A DNA stretch of 64,000 bases from CAZMVU01 sp964569295 (lineage in GTDB: Bacteria; Hydrogenedentota; Hydrogenedentia; Hydrogenedentales; JAGMZX01), in the NCBI GenBank assembly GCA_964569295.1, contig CAZMVU010000001.1, forward strand, positions 62,001 through 126,000, in the 5' to 3' direction. Position 1 is the stretch's first letter. Every line of letters starts with the position of its first letter. Position numbers and translations under genes: made by a program. Of this stretch, positions 8,686 to 18,034 are shown in pieces. Below the pieces are notes generated by a model, which was not told where the DNA came from, searched no databases, and saw nothing but the letters and a program-made list of their open reading frames with translations.

Positions 8686-9474
8686 CTAATCCTTCTTCAG
8701 ATCCCCGAGTGCCCCCACGATTTCCGCGGGCTCCGCACGCTTTTTGTAGTCGGCCTCGATAAAGGCATAGCGGATGGTCCGGTCGCTGTCCACCACATAG
8801 GTCACGGCCAGCGGCAACTCGTTCTTGTTGTTGCCGTTGAACTTTTCCAGGTCGACGCTTCCTTTGAACGCCTGCGCCACCGGATCCGGCAGGGTATATA
8901 CGATTCCGTACTTCCGTGCCACCCGGTTATCCTCATCGCTCAGGATGGGAAACTCGAAGGCGCCTTCTTCACCGGTTTTCTCTGCGTTCGGCAGGGTTTC
9001 CGGACTGATGGCGAGGAGCGAACCGCCTGCCTCCTGGATACGCGGCAGGGCATCATCGAGCGCTTGGAGCGCGATGTTACAATATGGGCACCAGCCGCCG
9101 CGATACCACACCAACACCACCGGCCCCGCCTCGAGCGCTTCATGAAGCGTCACCGTGTCGCCGTTGTCGGCGGGCAAGGTGAAGTCCGGCGCGCGGTCGC
9201 CCTCTTTCAGCGCCGAGTCGATCACACCGCTCTGCGCCACCTGGTCTATGCCTTGCGCGAAGGTGGCCCTCATTTCAGGCGGCGCCTGCTGGGTAAAGGC
9301 TTCCCGCTGCTCATCGAGTTTGTCTTGCAAGGAGGGCAACTCCTTGGTGGAGTCGGCGCGCTCTTGTGCTTGGGCTCCCGCGGCTGCGGCACTGGTAGTC
9401 AGAACGGCCAGCATCATGGCGAGCGCACCGATAACGCTCTGGTTCGGCCGGCAATGGCGGTATTTCGATAGCAT
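8686..9474 (-). CDS. Exported peroxiredoxin-like (AhpC/TSA) protein
   Basis: 262 residues: signal peptide (hydrophobic about 14-33, Ala-rich cleavage region), a short helical region, then an AhpC/TSA thioredoxin-fold domain (about 90-255). The active-site motif is WYRGGWCPYC with Cys129 and Cys132, the pattern of the PRX-like2 group, and the domain begins with the usual EGDRAPDFTLP. Probably a periplasmic thiol peroxidase or disulfide reductase. AAGG lies about 6 bases before the ATG. It is monocistronic and divergent from the paralogue trio. Confidence 0.88.
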   Translation of the reverse strand: MLSKYRHCRPNQSVIGALAMMLAVLTTSAAAAGAQAQERADSTKELPSLQDKLDEQREAFTQQAPPEMRATFAQGIDQVAQSGVIDSALKEGDRAPDFTLPADNGDTVTLHEALEAGPVVLVWYRGGWCPYCNIALQALDDALPRIQEAGGSLLAISPETLPNAEKTGEEGAFEFPILSDEDNRVARKYGIVYTLPDPVAQAFKGSVDLEKFNGNNKNELPLAVTYVVDSDRTIRYAFIEADYKKRAEPAEIVGALGDLKKD

Positions 9475-9590
9475 GGCGTACCTTCTGTCTTTGGGGCTCG
9501 GGGTTGCGTTTTCTCGTCCATATCACGCATAACGTGTTGTGTTGCACTTACGACGTGAAAAACACACGGCCACCGAAAGAAATTTCACCT

Positions 9591-10550
9591 ATGGTCCGCC
9601 TGCCCGCACCGCGCATAACGTTTCTCACCGGCGTGCTGCTTGCACTGGCCGCTGTGGCGGCTGCCGTGCTTACCTGGCTCGCGTTGCGTCCGGAGGCCGT
9701 ACCGCTGGCGCATGCTCCCTATGTGTCGCACCGCACGGCCATGAAGGCGGTGTTTTGCCCTGCCCACGTCCAAGGCTATGTATCGCGCCAGGCGCCCGGA
9801 TTCCTCAAAGCGGTGCCGGGCATTCCCAAACTCAGCTCGACCCAACCCATCTCCGGGCGTGTGGACTGGGTGCACTACCTGCCGCTGGAACTCACCCTTC
9901 TTTTCGAGGCGCGCACCCCCGGGAGACTTGATGTGGCTTTCCTCATCCAAGAGCACGAAGACGGCCCGAGCTATGCGCGCCTGCTCAACAACTCGCCGTT
10001 CTTTCGCTACTTGCGCCCCATCCGGTTCGAGGGCGCACTGCGCCCCCAGCGTGAAAATGTACTGCTCGCCGGTGGAAGCGTGTCTGTCGTGGACTACCCG
10101 GGCGGTTCCCCCGCCCCCACGCGCCGGCTGGACAAGGCTACCGGCACGCACTTCTTCGAGTTGCTCGTGGACAATGCCGACGGCACAGCGGACGAATTTC
10201 ATGCAGCACTCGCGGCGGCCCATCCGCAGGCGCGTGGCGTGCAGGCTTTCGATGCGCTCCATGACTTCTGGCCTGCCGTGGACCGGTTGCGCTTCACAGC
10301 CGATCTGGTGGCCGATGACCGGTTTGAGATGCACATCGAGGCCGGCTGGCGCCCGGAAACGGAGGCCGGCGTGCGGGCGCAAGCCCTGGATGCACTCGAT
10401 GCGGCGGGGGTGGCGGTAGCAGCCCACTTGGCCAACGCCCATGGATTCCGCCTCACCCACACCATTGAGCCGGCGGCCGACGGCGTCACCGGCGCCGGCG
10501 CCCTCACCGGTTTCGAGTCGTTGCTGCGGCGTGCACTCGGCCACGACTGA
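9591..10550 (+). CDS. Membrane-anchored protein, member 1 of a tandem paralogue trio
   Basis: 319 residues with one N-terminal transmembrane helix (about 9-30) and an extracytoplasmic domain. I do not recognise a known family. It shares with the next two genes a central motif of the form H-x-L/F-E-[LV]-x-x-D-N-x-x-x-G (here HFFELLVDNADG). The start at 9591 places the helix at the N-terminus; an in-frame ATG at 9504 adds 29 residues without an evident role. No strong ribosome-binding site. The three proteins may form a complex or be redundant copies. Confidence 0.6.
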   Translation: MVRLPAPRITFLTGVLLALAAVAAAVLTWLALRPEAVPLAHAPYVSHRTAMKAVFCPAHVQGYVSRQAPGFLKAVPGIPKLSSTQPISGRVDWVHYLPLELTLLFEARTPGRLDVAFLIQEHEDGPSYARLLNNSPFFRYLRPIRFEGALRPQRENVLLAGGSVSVVDYPGGSPAPTRRLDKATGTHFFELLVDNADGTADEFHAALAAAHPQARGVQAFDALHDFWPAVDRLRFTADLVADDRFEMHIEAGWRPETEAGVRAQALDALDAAGVAVAAHLANAHGFRLTHTIEPAADGVTGAGALTGFESLLRRALGHD

Positions 10551-10570
10551 TTTGCACCGCGCACGCACCG

Positions 10571-10599
10571 TTGACACACCCCGCCCATGGCTTTAAGAT
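10571..10599 (+). promoter_or_regulatory. Sigma-70-type promoter for the second paralogue
   Basis: TTGACA (10571-10576), a 17-base spacer, TAAGAT (10594-10599): perfect -35 box and good -10 box. It stands about 55 bases before the GTG start at 10655, so genes two and three can be expressed apart from the first. Confidence 0.65.
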
Positions 10600-10654
10600 A
10601 AGCGCCACGCTTTTCCGTAAACCTAAGGCATCGAACCCATAAGGAGTGTTTCTC

Positions 10655-11719
10655 GTGAACAGAGCACTCATCGCCGTTTTACTGGTTCTCATCATCATAG
10701 CCGCCGGAGGCTTCACCTATCTTTGGTATCAGAAGCAGTACGATGTGAACATACCCGGGGTGAGCGATCGCCAGGAGGAGACAGACCAGCAGGAGCCCCG
10801 CCCCTTGCCTGAGCCCGGGCCTATCGTGTCCCACGCAGAATATGAGACCGAGAACACCGACAGCCGGGTGGTGTTGAAACTTGGTCAGATCGCCGATCGC
10901 CTCGAATCCTACGTTCCCCGAGAGACCATCAAGGATATTCCGGGCAACATGCGGCGCGTGATCGAGGAGGATTTCGCAGGCGTGGTGCCGGCGGAAATCG
11001 CCTTCCTGGGCGGTACCGATACCGCCAATGGCGAATATGAGCTCGTATTCTTCGTAAATCAGCGCTATTTTGCGACGTTTCTTCCCGCCGGCATCGGCCT
11101 ATCAAAGGTAATGGACCGGCTCCCGCCCATGCGCTGGGAAGATGAAGACGTGCCTATTCGGCAGGTGGATAAGTCGGTCGTCAAGGGCACGGCCTACCTG
11201 CCCGTGCCCGAGGAGGCGCTGGCAGTTCTTGCGGAGAACTGGGCAACCGGCACCGATAATACCCCGGCGCCAGCCATAACCGGTGATCATCTTCTCGAGG
11301 TGGCTATAGACAACCGCTCCGGCGATCTTTTCACCCTGTGGACCGCATTCTCCGCAGCCAATGGCATCGATTACGACGTCCTCGCGCGCCAGCCTTTCTT
11401 CAGTCCTACCCTGCAAACGCTGCAGGACATCGCGGTGGTGCGCCTGCATGCGGATGTCACCGAGGAAGACGTGTTGAATATCCGCCTTATCCTGGAAGCT
11501 GTCGAATCGCCGGGGCCGATGCTGTCCTCCACCCTGCCCATGTTGCTCAACGGTATGGGCAAGCAGATGATCAACGAGCAACTGACCGAGCTTGGCATAG
11601 AGCTCGATGGCCAGGCCCAATGGAACGCGGAAGCCGGCGCACTCGAGGCTTCCTACCAGATCACCGGCATTATGGATGTTATCGACAAGCAGCTTGACGC
11701 AAACACGGAAGCGCAGTAA
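10655..11719 (+). CDS. Membrane-anchored protein, member 2 of a tandem paralogue trio
   Basis: 354 residues, N-terminal transmembrane helix (about 6-25), then a charged stalk and an extracytoplasmic domain. Motifs shared with member 3: FFVNQRYF (LFVNERYF there) and GDHLLEVAIDNRSGDL (GGHLLEVLLDNRQGEL there), plus the same spacing. GTG start at 10655 preceded by AAGGAG with 8 bases between; the in-frame GTG at 10646 overlaps that site and is rejected. No recognised domain or catalytic motif. It could be an adhesion-like, chaperone-like or protease-inhibitor-like surface protein; the sequence does not decide. Confidence 0.72.
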   Translation: MNRALIAVLLVLIIIAAGGFTYLWYQKQYDVNIPGVSDRQEETDQQEPRPLPEPGPIVSHAEYETENTDSRVVLKLGQIADRLESYVPRETIKDIPGNMRRVIEEDFAGVVPAEIAFLGGTDTANGEYELVFFVNQRYFATFLPAGIGLSKVMDRLPPMRWEDEDVPIRQVDKSVVKGTAYLPVPEEALAVLAENWATGTDNTPAPAITGDHLLEVAIDNRSGDLFTLWTAFSAANGIDYDVLARQPFFSPTLQTLQDIAVVRLHADVTEEDVLNIRLILEAVESPGPMLSSTLPMLLNGMGKQMINEQLTELGIELDGQAQWNAEAGALEASYQITGIMDVIDKQLDANTEAQ

Positions 11720-11831
11720 GCGTTCGCCGGGGACGCAGCCCTGTTCTAACCACCTGCGGAGTGAGTGCCTTTACCGCCGCGCGGAGCGGTGCGTGTTATC
11801 CTGGGTCTAAGGCAGTTTAGGAGATGATGTT

Positions 11832-13208
11832 GTGAAGCGAGGATGTATAATCGTTGTTCTGCTCCTGTTGGCCGTGCTCGTGGTGGGCGGCGTGGGCGGC
11901 TACTGGTACCTGCGCGCCAAACTCGGGCTCGATGAGGCCGCCGTGCGATCCTACGACGAGGTCCTCACGGACGACACCCGGGTCGTGGCTGCTGTGGAAC
12001 CACGCCAGCTCAGCCACCTGATCGAGCAGACCGTCCTGCCTGAGATCGAGGCCATGGAGGGCCCCGAATATCTCAAGACCCAGTTAAAGCGCTACGCCGT
12101 CGACGCTATCCCCAACCAGATAGCGCTGCTCATTGGTCTCGCCCTGGAACGCCAGGCGATGGATGCCACCCTCTTTGTCAACGAACGCTACTTCGGCCCC
12201 GCCATTGCCGCGTTTACCCAACGGCCGGAGGAATTCCGCCAGCATTTGGACACGACGTATACCGGCCCGCCCTTCATGCTGCCCGAACGCGGCATACTTG
12301 TGGCGGAAACGGGCTTTCCGCTGTTGACGGGCGTGCAACCTATTCTTCAGGAATACTGGCCGGAGAATGTGCCTCCCGCGCCCATGGCGATAGAGGGCGG
12401 CCATCTGCTCGAGGTGCTCCTCGATAACCGGCAGGGCGAGCTGCTGCACTTTGCCGGCGCCCTGGCGCGCCAGGATAACCCGGACATCACGGAACTCTTC
12501 CGCAACACCCAACAGGAACGTGCCATCGCGCATCTGCTGCGGTTGGTCTCCGATTGCCGCCTCGTTCTCGATCTCGAGGACGATTACAGCCTGTCGGCGC
12601 AACTGACCGCCAGCCGTATGGAAGAGAGCCCCTCCCCATTGCAGATGACCTTTACCGGCCACACGGGGCCCGCGCTGATGGAGGCGCTCGAAAAGCAACT
12701 CAACGCCGGCCAGCTCGACGCTGCGCCGCTTGTTGCGCTGGCCTTGCAGCACTTGGACCAGTTCTCGTACAACCTCTACTTCGACAATCAGCGCGAAGCG
12801 TTCATGACGCTCATGGCCAACCTCGGGATGTTCGAAACCCCAGAAATGGCTGCGCAGGAACAGCAGCTCAAGACGGTTATTCGCCTGATGACGGAAAGCA
12901 GCATCGAGGGCTTTCTCATGGACAATGGCGACCTCACCGGGGAATGGCAGGTTCACAGTGCGCCCGAGGATCAATCGGCGGTATTCGTGGCGCTGGGCTT
13001 CCTGCCTATCGACCCGGTCCTCATTCCCGCGCTCGAGGATCTCTTTGCGCGTCTGCAGATGACCTTCGATGCTGAATCCGCACGCATGGAAGACGATGTG
13101 GCGTATGCCCGCAACTTCACCATCAAGGGTTTCAAACAAGGAATTCTCGCGCTTGTGGACGGCCGCGCAGATTTGCAGAATCTCTTGTCACAAGGCAATG
13201 CGTCGTAG
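11832..13208 (+). CDS. Membrane-anchored protein, member 3 of a tandem paralogue trio
   Basis: 458 residues, N-terminal transmembrane helix (about 5-25), then an extracytoplasmic region about 100 residues longer than in member 2. Shares LFVNERYF and GGHLLEVLLDNRQGEL with member 2. The GTG start has AGGAG 8 bases upstream. The extra C-terminal part has alternating hydrophobic strands and helices with no motif I recognise. Probably tethered at the outer face of the inner membrane. The conserved trio at one locus suggests a single function. Confidence 0.72.
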   Translation: MKRGCIIVVLLLLAVLVVGGVGGYWYLRAKLGLDEAAVRSYDEVLTDDTRVVAAVEPRQLSHLIEQTVLPEIEAMEGPEYLKTQLKRYAVDAIPNQIALLIGLALERQAMDATLFVNERYFGPAIAAFTQRPEEFRQHLDTTYTGPPFMLPERGILVAETGFPLLTGVQPILQEYWPENVPPAPMAIEGGHLLEVLLDNRQGELLHFAGALARQDNPDITELFRNTQQERAIAHLLRLVSDCRLVLDLEDDYSLSAQLTASRMEESPSPLQMTFTGHTGPALMEALEKQLNAGQLDAAPLVALALQHLDQFSYNLYFDNQREAFMTLMANLGMFETPEMAAQEQQLKTVIRLMTESSIEGFLMDNGDLTGEWQVHSAPEDQSAVFVALGFLPIDPVLIPALEDLFARLQMTFDAESARMEDDVAYARNFTIKGFKQGILALVDGRADLQNLLSQGNAS

Positions 13209-13244
13209 CCGTAGGCCGGGTGACCGCCCCCCGGACACAACGGG

Positions 13245-13847
13245 TTAGAAGAGGGGTGTGCGCCCTTCGATGGCGTGGCTCAGGGTGGCGTCGTCGGCGT
13301 ATTCGAGGCCGCCGCCCATGGGTACGCCATGGGCGATGCGCGACACGGCCACCCCGTGTTCGTGAAGCTGCCGCGCAATATACAAGGCGGTGGCTTCCCC
13401 CTCGGCGGTCGTGTTTGTGGCAATGACCACCTCGCGCACCGCGCCATCTTCCAACCGCCGAAATAAGCGTGCGATCTTCAGTTCTTCCGGCCCGATGCCC
13501 TCGAGCGGGTTCAATACGCCGTGCAACACATGGTAGACCCCGCGGAAACCACCCCCCTTCTCGATGGCCAACGCCCCCGCCGGCTGCTCCACCACGCAGA
13601 TAAGACCATGGTCACGCTTGTCGTTGGCGCAGATGGCACAGGGGTCGCGTTCGGTAAGGTTGCTGCAAATCGAACACGTGGTGATGCGGGTACGCGCCTC
13701 GCGCAGGGCGTCGCTGAGAAAGCACGCATCTTCCGCCGGCGCACTGAGAACGTGCAAGGTGAGCCGTTCCGCAGAACGCTTGCCGATCCCCGGCAGCCGG
13801 CGAAACGCCTCGACGAGCCGTTCGACTGACGGCTCATTCAACAACAT
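13245..13847 (-). CDS. recR: Recombination protein RecR
   Basis: 200 residues, the usual length. The helix-hairpin-helix LPGIGKRSAERL (about 18-29) is followed by a four-cysteine zinc site (Cys58, 61, 70, 73), then a Toprim domain beginning ICVVEQPAGALAIEK and ending in the family signature around GVPMGGGLEYADDATL. RecR works with RecO and RecF in loading RecA at gaps. It is followed upstream by def and dnaA on the same strand, with about 40-260 bases between genes, an unusual neighbourhood since recR often follows dnaX. Confidence 0.97.
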   Translation of the reverse strand: MLLNEPSVERLVEAFRRLPGIGKRSAERLTLHVLSAPAEDACFLSDALREARTRITTCSICSNLTERDPCAICANDKRDHGLICVVEQPAGALAIEKGGGFRGVYHVLHGVLNPLEGIGPEELKIARLFRRLEDGAVREVVIATNTTAEGEATALYIARQLHEHGVAVSRIAHGVPMGGGLEYADDATLSHAIEGRTPLF

Positions 13848-13890
13848 GGCAGACTCCCCCGGCTAGTCCTGGCAGATAGATAACAGGGGC

Positions 13891-14400
13891 TCACGCGCCC
13901 GCCGCTAAATGCTGGCGAATCTCGTTCCATTCCCGCATCTTGGCTTCGCGTGTAAGGAAATCGAGCCGGTCGAGGATAACAATTCCCCCGAGGTGATCCA
14001 CCTCATGCTGAATAATGCGCGCGTGCATATCCTCAGCTTCGAAGGTTTCCTGGCGGCCGTGTATATCCTGCGCGCGCACCTTGATACGGGTGGCACGACT
14101 GATTTCCACATAGAGGTTGGGCAGGCTCAGGCAGCCTTCCTCGGCGGTCTCGGCGCCCTCCGACGCGATGATCTCCGGGTTGATGAGGCAGGTAATGGCT
14201 TCTGCACCGGGTGCACGCATGACCAACAAGCGGCGCGATACACCAACCTGCGGACCGGCCAGCCCGACCCCGTCGTAGGTGTCCATCGTCTCGGCCATGT
14301 CCGTAACAAGCCGTTCGAGCGCCTGATCGAAATCTTCGATGGGCGTGGCTTTTTGTGTGAGGGGATCATCCGGGTAAAGGACGACATCCATGATGGCCAT
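13891..14400 (-). CDS. def: Peptide deformylase
   Basis: 169 residues. Removes the N-formyl group from new proteins using a metal bound by Cys90 (EEGCLSLP) and His132/His136 (QHEVDHLGG), with Glu133 as catalytic base. The first family motif reads GVGLAGPQ (44-51), Gly where Ala is usual in GLAAxQ, a mild departure. The ATG at 14400 has AAGGAG 9 bases upstream and is preferred over the one at 14391. It lies between recR and dnaA on the same strand. Confidence 0.96.
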   Translation of the reverse strand: MAIMDVVLYPDDPLTQKATPIEDFDQALERLVTDMAETMDTYDGVGLAGPQVGVSRRLLVMRAPGAEAITCLINPEIIASEGAETAEEGCLSLPNLYVEISRATRIKVRAQDIHGRQETFEAEDMHARIIQHEVDHLGGIVILDRLDFLTREAKMREWNEIRQHLAAGA

Positions 14401-14662
14401 TACATGCTTCTCCTTACACTTCTTGGACTTGTGAGCATGTGGCGGATCGGGGCATGGCCATAAAGGCCTGTTTCACTCTTCATGCCCGATGACAATTACA
14501 ATTAACGCCGCTGCTCATGAAGGAACGTTCTTCCGGCCGTGCTCCCCGTACGACCGCGGGGTTCTGGCCGAAGCTCCTTATGTTCCTAAGCGCTCAAACA
14601 CGCGCAAGGCGGCTGGGTATTCCACATGGTGCTTTCGATTGTCCTACATTCGCGCGTTGGAT

Positions 14663-16063
14663 TCAAGCCGACCGCAGGCGTTTGCGCAACCGGTCCACTG
14701 TTTGGCGCACGTCCTGCTTATTGTCAAGGTCTTTGGCGATCTTTTCGCACGAATAAAGCACAGTGCTGTGGTCCTTGCCGCCCAGGGCTTCCCCCACGTC
14801 CTTGAGTGACAGGCGCGGTATGAGCTCCTTGCACAGGAACATGGACAGTTGCCGGGGAAACGACACATGCCGTTGCCGGCTGCGCCCGCGCAAGTCAGCG
14901 ATACGCACATCGAATTCATCGGCCACCACACGCAACACCCCCTCGATGCTCACCGGTTTGATCTTCTCGCTTCCGATGAGATCGCGCAGGATCTCCTGGG
15001 CCATGGGCAAATTTACCTGCTGCTCCTGGAGCCGGCTGTATGCGAGCAGCGTGACCAGCGCCCCCTCGAGTTCGCGGATATTCGTGGTCACATAGGTCGC
15101 AATATAACGTATGACATCCGCCGGCACGCTCACCCCTTGCTCCTTCGCCTTATTCTGGAGGATCGCCTCGCGCGTCTCCTGGTCCGGCGGGGTGATATCC
15201 GTCACCAGTCCCCATTCGAAGCGCGACACCAGGCGCTCTTCCATATCCTTGAGTTCCTTCGGGCTGCGATCACTCGATAGCACGATCTGTTTGCGTCCGT
15301 CATACAGCGTATTGAAGGTATGGAAGAACTCTTCCTGGGTGGCTTCTTTGCCTGCCAGAAAGTGGATATCGTCGATGAGAAGCACATCCACCTTCCGGTA
15401 CTTCTCGCGAAACCGGTTGGTCGACTTCTTAGCGATGCTGTCGATGAGTTGGTTCGTGAAGTGCTCGCTCGAAATGAACACGACCTTCATGTTGGGATCG
15501 CGCTGCAGCAGTTCCTGGCCCACCGCCTGCATAAGGTGGGTCTTGCCGAGTCCTGTGGCTCCCGAGACAAATAACGGGTTATACGCGTGGCCCGGCGAAT
15601 CAGCCACGGCACGCGCTGCCGCGTGCGCAAAACGGTTGCTCGACCCGATAACGAAATGCTCGAAGGTATAGCGTGCGTTGAAGCCCGAATACCGCTGGTT
15701 TACTCGCGCCGCCTTTTTCTTCTCTGTAACTGCGGGCCCCGCCGGAGAAGATGCTGCACGGCCCCTCTCCTGGGAATGCTTGGCCCCGCCATTGGCCGGA
15801 GGCGCCTCGGCCGCCATTGGCTTGAAGGTAATTCCGGTAAAATCCGGCTGCACCTTGCTCATCGAATTGTGAATCGCGTCCAGGTAGTGGTCGCGAAGCC
15901 ATTTGGCAAAAAAAGGACTCGGAACACCGATCACCAAATGGCCATTGGTCATCGAAAGGTATTGCGTCTGACTAAACCAATTCTTGTATGAATGATCATC
16001 TACGACGTTGCGCAGGTACTCTTGCGCTGCTTCCCACGGATTCATTTGATCGCGTAGCGGCAT
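14663..16063 (-). CDS. dnaA: Chromosomal replication initiator DnaA
   Basis: 466 residues: N-terminal interaction domain, variable Ala/Lys-rich linker (about 100-140), AAA+ domain with Walker A GATGLGKTH (Lys174) and Walker B LLIDDIHF (near 230), and a C-terminal DNA-binding domain with the DnaA signature GKDHSTVLYSCEKI. The ATG at 16063 is preferred (GGGAGA a few bases upstream); the frame open to 16141 adds 26 unlikely residues. A perfect DnaA box lies upstream, so oriC is probably adjacent. dnaN, gyrB and recF, common neighbours, are not seen. Confidence 0.97.
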   Translation of the reverse strand: MPLRDQMNPWEAAQEYLRNVVDDHSYKNWFSQTQYLSMTNGHLVIGVPSPFFAKWLRDHYLDAIHNSMSKVQPDFTGITFKPMAAEAPPANGGAKHSQERGRAASSPAGPAVTEKKKAARVNQRYSGFNARYTFEHFVIGSSNRFAHAAARAVADSPGHAYNPLFVSGATGLGKTHLMQAVGQELLQRDPNMKVVFISSEHFTNQLIDSIAKKSTNRFREKYRKVDVLLIDDIHFLAGKEATQEEFFHTFNTLYDGRKQIVLSSDRSPKELKDMEERLVSRFEWGLVTDITPPDQETREAILQNKAKEQGVSVPADVIRYIATYVTTNIRELEGALVTLLAYSRLQEQQVNLPMAQEILRDLIGSEKIKPVSIEGVLRVVADEFDVRIADLRGRSRQRHVSFPRQLSMFLCKELIPRLSLKDVGEALGGKDHSTVLYSCEKIAKDLDNKQDVRQTVDRLRKRLRSA

Positions 16064-16141
16064 CAGTTTCTCCCGTTTTGTGGCCTGGCCTGCGTATGCC
16101 GAGTGCGCAGCGACAAACAGCGACCCCACGCGCCAATACAA

Positions 16142-16390
16142 ACACTTATGCCTTACCCTGCTTTAATATGTCCCCTGCAAACCCACCTGTCACCCCGGCT
16201 TGTTAGCTAGATCAGTCTCCCACTAGTGCCGGATTTGTTCATCCCGCCGCCCGGTGCAACCCCGTAAAATACACCCCGTCAATGCGGTTATCCACAGGTT
16301 CTTCACAGCTTGTCCACCCCCATTTTGCCCTTTATTTACGGGGCTTTTGAAGACGACGTTGCTGAGTGTGCACCATGCCCTGCGGTCTTG
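16142..16390. other. Probable chromosomal origin region (oriC) upstream of dnaA
   Basis: The gap between dnaA and mazG contains a perfect DnaA box TTATCCACA at 16288-16296 and a near box TTGTCCACC at 16310-16318, in the same direction and 22 bases apart. Around 16320-16345 is a short AT-rich stretch (TTTTGCCCTTTATTTA), a possible unwinding element. Origins commonly sit beside dnaA, which supports the call, but two boxes are few, and more degenerate boxes would need a matrix scan. Confidence 0.55.
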
Positions 16391-16801
16391 TCAACCCCCC
16401 CCACTACCCTGTTGATTCGCAATGACTTTCGCTGTTTCCCAGAAGGCGTCGAGCTCAGCAAGCGAGCAACTTTGCATCTCACGGCCCGCCTCATGCACGG
16501 ATTTCTTGACGTATGCGAAGCGTTCTGAAAACCGCACACACGTTTCACGCAACGCTTCATCGGGGTCCACGTCCAAGAATCGTGCCACGTTCACCGCCGC
16601 GAAGAGCAAATCACCCAACTCCTTACTGGCATGGTGTTTATCCCCTTCCGCAAGCGCCTCCGCGAGTTCCTGATTCTCTTCGGTGACTTTGGCGAGGGCG
16701 CCCGAAACGTCCGGCCAATCGAAGCCGAGCGCGGCCGCATCGGCCTGAATGCGCCACGCATGCCGCAGCGCATCTTGCGCAGCGCGCGGTGAATGTCCCA
16801 T
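16391..16801 (-). CDS. mazG: MazG-type nucleoside triphosphate pyrophosphohydrolase, single domain
   Basis: 136 residues from the ATG at 16801 (AAGGAG 9 bases upstream). Contains the all-alpha NTP-PPase core: EENQELAEAL, then ELGDLLFAAVNVARFL and DPDEALRETCVRFSERF, which match the C-terminal half of the usual two-domain MazG of about 260 residues. The N-terminal MazG half with the CPWD motif is absent, and upstream DNA belongs to the divergent pdxA, so it is a genuine short form. Likely hydrolyses non-canonical or excess NTPs (house-cleaning). The frame open to 16888 includes implausible extra residues. Confidence 0.85.
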   Translation of the reverse strand: MGHSPRAAQDALRHAWRIQADAAALGFDWPDVSGALAKVTEENQELAEALAEGDKHHASKELGDLLFAAVNVARFLDVDPDEALRETCVRFSERFAYVKKSVHEAGREMQSCSLAELDAFWETAKVIANQQGSGGG

Positions 16802-17002
16802 ACCATCCGGCTCCTTGCCGGCCGTGCCGGCTTCTTGTCTTTCGACGGGGATATGGCCCAACCAGCGGCCCCTGCGGCGCTTACACACAGCCGCTGGGGG
16901 AGTATCTTCCCGTTTGGTCTGCGGCCCTGCACTTCCTTATCATAGAGCCGCCACGAAGTACTGCGGCTCTCGCGCACGATACCCCAAGGAACGCACCTTA
17001 CC

Positions 17003-18034
17003 ATGACCCAACGGAAAAAGCCACGTCTCGCCCTGACCATGGGCGATGTCAACGGTGTCGGCCCCGAGATTCTCGCGCGTGCCCTGGCCCGGCCCGAAGT
17101 GCGCACCGTGTGTGAACCAATCGTCTACGGCTGCGGCGACGTGCTTGCCCGTGCCTGCACAAACTACCCCGGCGCCCCCACGCCCCATGCGGTGGGTTCT
17201 GCAGGGGCGGCCGCACCAGCCAATAGACAGCCGGTCTACAACGCCGGCCACGCCGCGCCGCCACTGCAACCCGGCAAGGTGGTTCCCGCGGCCGGCGCGG
17301 CGGCCGTGTCGTGGATTCAGGCGGCCGTGCAAGACAGTATCGACGGCGTGGTCGACGGTCTGGTCACGTGCCCAATCAGCAAGACCTGCATCTACCAGGC
17401 GGGCTTCCATTACACGGGCCATACCGAACTGGTCGCGGAAATGACAAACAGCCCGGACTACCGTATGTGCCTGTTCGCCGGCGCCATGCGGGCGGTACAC
17501 ATCACTTCGCACATGGCCCTCGCCAACGCACTGCGCGCGGTCACAAGGCCACGCATCGAGAAATCCGTGCATATCGCGCATACGGCGCTTGTGCGCATGG
17601 GCATCCCTTCGCCACGGGTGGCCGTGGCTGGCCTCAATCCGCATGCGGGAGAAGACGGTGCCTTTGGCCGCGAGGAGATAGACATTATCGCCCCGGCGGT
17701 GGCCGCCTGCTGCGAGGCTGGCATCGCCTGCGTGGGCCCCATCCCGCCGGATACCATTTTCCGCCATATGCGCGAGGGCCGCTATGACGTGGTCATCGCC
17801 CTCTATCACGACCAGGGCCACATTCCCTTGAAGCTCATCGCGATGGATACGGGAGTAAACGTGACCCTCGGCATCCCTATTGTGCGCACGTCGGTCGATC
17901 ATGGCACCGCCTACGACATTGCCTGGCAGGGCCAGGCACGCGCGCATTCGCTGGTGGCCGCTATCACGCTGGCGGCTCAGCTCACCGGTATGGCTATGGT
18001 GCATCCCCCTGCTCAGGAGCATTCTGAACCGTGA
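17003..18034 (+). CDS. pdxA: 4-hydroxythreonine-4-phosphate dehydrogenase
   Basis: 343 residues, the usual length. Pyridoxal phosphate synthesis enzyme that oxidises 4-phosphohydroxy-L-threonine with NAD. Visible family motifs: GDVNGVGPEI at the N-terminus, a metal-site His in HYTGHTEL, GLNPHAGEDGAFG, and YHDQGHIPLKL. ATG at 17003 follows an AAGGAA region. Its last codons overlap the next gene start (GTGA), so the FG-GAP gene is translationally coupled. Confidence 0.96.
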   Translation: MTQRKKPRLALTMGDVNGVGPEILARALARPEVRTVCEPIVYGCGDVLARACTNYPGAPTPHAVGSAGAAAPANRQPVYNAGHAAPPLQPGKVVPAAGAAAVSWIQAAVQDSIDGVVDGLVTCPISKTCIYQAGFHYTGHTELVAEMTNSPDYRMCLFAGAMRAVHITSHMALANALRAVTRPRIEKSVHIAHTALVRMGIPSPRVAVAGLNPHAGEDGAFGREEIDIIAPAVAACCEAGIACVGPIPPDTIFRHMREGRYDVVIALYHDQGHIPLKLIAMDTGVNVTLGIPIVRTSVDHGTAYDIAWQGQARAHSLVAAITLAAQLTGMAMVHPPAQEHSEP

